Source of the DNA: an uncultured Lachnospiraceae bacterium
GTDB lineage: Bacteria; Bacillota; Clostridia; Lachnospirales; Lachnospiraceae
Assembly: GCA_905236615.1 (NCBI GenBank)
Contig: CAJORC010000219.1
Span: 1 to 7,634 of the forward strand
Length of the DNA: 7,634 bases
Direction: 5' to 3'
Below, one piece after another: positions 6,180 to 7,634 of this stretch. The notes beneath the pieces are model-generated. The model was not told where the DNA came from. It saw only the letters and a program-made list of their open reading frames with translations, and ran no database searches. How positions within the stretch are numbered: position 1 is the first letter of the stretch; every line of letters starts with the position of its first letter. The translations under genes were made by a program, and so were the position numbers.

Positions 6180-6671
6180 ATGATAGCAATAGCGGCAGTA
6201 GATGAAAAATGGGCAATAGGTCTGAAAGGTGATCTTCTTGTAAGGATACCGGCAGACCAGAAATATTTCCGTGAAACAACAACGGGGAAAGTAGTGGTTA
6301 TGGGCAGGAAAACGTTGGAGAGTTTTCCGGGCAGCAAACCGCTTCCGAACAGAACCAATATAGTCCTTACAGCTAATCCTTCGTATAAGCCTGAGGGTGT
6401 TACTGTGGTACACAGTATCGATGAACTTGAGGGACTGTTGAAAAACTACAATGAGGACGATATATATCTTATAGGTGGGGCAAAGGTCTATCAGAGTCTT
6501 ATAGACAGGTGTGATAAGGCCCTTATAACAAAAATTGATAAAGTCTATGAGGCGGACGCCTATTTCCCGGATCTTGACAGCAAAGATGAGTGGGAAAAGT
6601 CAGCAGAGAGTGAAGAACAGACTTACTTCGATCTGATCTATTATTTTTGCGAATATGTTAAGAAAAAATGA
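6180..6671 (+). CDS. folA: Dihydrofolate reductase
   Basis: Reduces 7,8-dihydrofolate to tetrahydrofolate with NADPH in the cytoplasm, supplying one-carbon carriers for thymidylate, purine and methionine synthesis. From ATG 6180 the protein has 163 residues, the usual family size, and begins MIAIAAVDEKWAIG like other DHFRs. AGAGGAG (6164-6170) lies 9 nt upstream and supports this start. Longer starts (ATG 6159, GTG 6132) would add 7 or 16 residues that do not fit the family. Visible motifs are IPADQKYFRETT with the catalytic acid Asp26, the NADPH-binding VVVMGRKTLESFP and NIVLTANP, and the YLIGGAKVY loop. The position usually occupied by the active-site Trp (LPWNLPAD in E. coli) is Val21 here (LLVRIPAD). 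No thyA is adjacent. No clear terminator follows. Confidence 0.95.
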   Translation: MIAIAAVDEKWAIGLKGDLLVRIPADQKYFRETTTGKVVVMGRKTLESFPGSKPLPNRTNIVLTANPSYKPEGVTVVHSIDELEGLLKNYNEDDIYLIGGAKVYQSLIDRCDKALITKIDKVYEADAYFPDLDSKDEWEKSAESEEQTYFDLIYYFCEYVKKK

Positions 6672-6710
6672 ACAAAAGGCAAACAATATAATGTATACAT
6701 AATTATTTAA

Positions 6711-6733
6711 AACTTTTTCAACTTTCTTCGGTA
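6711..6733 (+). promoter_or_regulatory. Candidate ECF-type (possibly autoregulated) promoter upstream of the sigma factor gene
   Basis: AAC (6711-6713) followed by a T run (6714-6718) and then CGGTA (6729-6733) at 15 bp resembles ECF sigma promoters, which pair an AAC-core -35 with a T-rich spacer and a CG-starting -10. Many ECF genes transcribe themselves, so the position directly upstream of such a gene is suggestive. The -10 is not an exact match to the well-known CGTC/CGTA forms. A sigma-A-like TATAAT also occurs at 6687-6692 but lacks a -35. Confidence 0.35.
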
Positions 6734-6769
6734 CTAATTAATAAATAGAACGATAATAAACGAAGAAAG
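6722..6769 (+). repeat. Inverted repeat overlapping a strong Shine-Dalgarno sequence
   Basis: CTTTCTTCG (6722-6730) is a perfect 9-bp inverted repeat of CGAAGAAAG (6761-6769), separated by 30 AT-rich bases. The right arm runs into AAAGGAGG (6766-6773), an unusually strong ribosome binding site with no ATG at a proper distance. In a read-through transcript from folA the hairpin could mask that site. If transcription starts at the ECF-like promoter, the left arm would not be in the RNA. The 172 bp between folA and the sigma gene contain no other confident gene. Confidence 0.4.
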
Positions 6770-6843
6770 GAGGAAAAGGTATTCCGGGACACAGGCACAG
6801 GACTGATACAGAGTGCTTATGTTCGTTGTAAGGAGATATGTGA

Positions 6844-7634
6844 ATGGCAGCTGACAATGATTTGATATTGGCAGTCGGACGCATGAAGAATGGCGAGGAA
6901 GAAGGATTTAATCTCGTTTATTCAAAAACATATAACTTTGTATATTTCAGAGCGCGTCAGATAATGAAGGACGAGGAAGATGCGCTTGATCTACTGCAAA
7001 TAGTGTATGTTGAAGCGTATAAATCGATTGAAACATTGGATAAGCCGGAAAACATATATGCTTGGCTCGGAGCGATTACCTACAGGCAGGGAATGAAAAT
7101 CTTCCGTAAGAAAAATGAGATACTTTTAGACGAAGAAACAGGAAAGAGTCTTTTTGAGAGTATTCCGGCTACGGACGTGGCTGTTCAGCCTGAAGCGTCT
7201 GCTGAAAACAAGGAAGTAGAAGAGATACTTTCTAAATATATTGATGAACTTCCTGAAGCCCAGAGAACTGTTGTGATCGCTTATTATTACGATGGGATTG
7301 GTATTGATGATATTGCGGATATTATGGAATGTTCGCCGGGAACGGTTAAGAGCCGTCTCAATTATGCAAGAAAATTCCTTAAGAAGAAGCTTGATAACGA
7401 ACCGGGCATAAGCGGAAGCAGAGTTGGCGCAATGGCTATAAGCGGAGCAGTTATCTTCGGGGCTATACAGGGGATGTCCGAACAGACTGCGATGGCTGCA
7501 ACGACTGCACAGAGTGCGTATGCAGCTATATGCGGAAGCGTTGGCGTTGCAGCGGGAACGGTTGCAACAACTGCAGGAATGGCAGCAGCAGGTGCAGGCG
7601 TTTCAATAGCAGCTTCATCAGGAGTCGGAGCAGC
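6844..7634 (+). CDS. Sigma-70/ECF-like RNA polymerase sigma factor with Ala/Gly-rich C-terminal extension (3' partial)
   Basis: The frame from ATG 6844 stays open to the right edge (263 codons plus two bases), so the true end lies outside the window. AAGGAG (6830-6835) is 8 nt upstream. Region sigma2 covers about residues 21-91 (FNLVYSKTYNFVYFRARQI, then DEEDALDLLQIVYVEAYKSI and the IYAWLGAITYRQGMKIFRKK segment). After a linker (about 92-124), sigma4 covers about 125-183, with ELPEAQRTVVIAYYYDG and the helix-turn-helix IDDIADIMECSPGTVKSRLNYARKFLKKKL. The protein would direct RNA polymerase to an alternative promoter set. Beyond sigma4 the chain continues for at least 75 residues with a hydrophobic stretch (about 193-210, VGAMAISGAVIFGAIQGM) and a low-complexity Ala/Gly/Ser/Thr region (about 216-263). 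This could be a membrane segment, an ECF regulatory extension or a fused sensor. No anti-sigma gene is visible in the window. Confidence 0.85.
   Translation, partial: MAADNDLILAVGRMKNGEEEGFNLVYSKTYNFVYFRARQIMKDEEDALDLLQIVYVEAYKSIETLDKPENIYAWLGAITYRQGMKIFRKKNEILLDEETGKSLFESIPATDVAVQPEASAENKEVEEILSKYIDELPEAQRTVVIAYYYDGIGIDDIADIMECSPGTVKSRLNYARKFLKKKLDNEPGISGSRVGAMAISGAVIFGAIQGMSEQTAMAATTAQSAYAAICGSVGVAAGTVATTAGMAAAGAGVSIAASSGVGA

Overview
This window looks like chromosomal housekeeping DNA from a low-to-mid GC Clostridia-type member of the Bacillota, most likely Lachnospiraceae (Butyrivibrio/Roseburia-like). The basis is strong AGGAGG-type ribosome binding sites, U-tract terminators, a MinCDE set, a clostridial-style DHFR and the general protein style. 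The genus is inference. No transposase, integrase, phage, CRISPR, tRNA or rRNA sequence was seen.

Layout. (1) Positions 1-313 hold the 3' end of an ABC-transporter ATPase gene closed by a strong intrinsic terminator. (2) Positions 335-2366 hold a promoter candidate and then minC-minD-minE, the canonical division-site selection operon. minC and minD overlap by 8 bp and minE follows after a 24-bp gap. A perfect 12-bp hairpin terminator closes the operon. (3) On the minus strand, 2375-2881 encodes a CarD-family RNA-polymerase-binding regulator converging on minE and sharing that terminator. Its roughly 80-nt 5' leader can fold into two adjacent hairpins, with a consensus extended -10 promoter upstream and a direct repeat flanking the -10. 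(4) Plus-strand genes resume with an RsmF-type rRNA m5C methyltransferase (3048-4433), a beta-CASP metallo-beta-lactamase-fold putative RNA nuclease (4537-6141) and dihydrofolate reductase (6180-6671). (5) After a 172-bp AT-rich gap with several small signals, a sigma-70/ECF-like sigma factor gene starts at 6844 and runs off the right edge. It carries an unusual Ala/Gly-rich hydrophobic C-terminal extension.

How the genes work together. MinC (FtsZ inhibitor), MinD (membrane ATPase) and MinE (MinD ATPase activator) form one functional machine for mid-cell septum placement. The CarD homologue, the rRNA methyltransferase and the MBL nuclease concern transcription, ribosome maturation and RNA turnover, but they are not an obvious single pathway. 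The MBL gene and folA are 38 bp apart and probably co-transcribed. The sigma factor appears to have its own regulatory region.

Most of the window is ordinary. The two places that most deserve a second look are the structured carD leader (about 2894-2990) and the sigma factor with its upstream region (about 6690-7634). I do not see a clear new multi-gene system.
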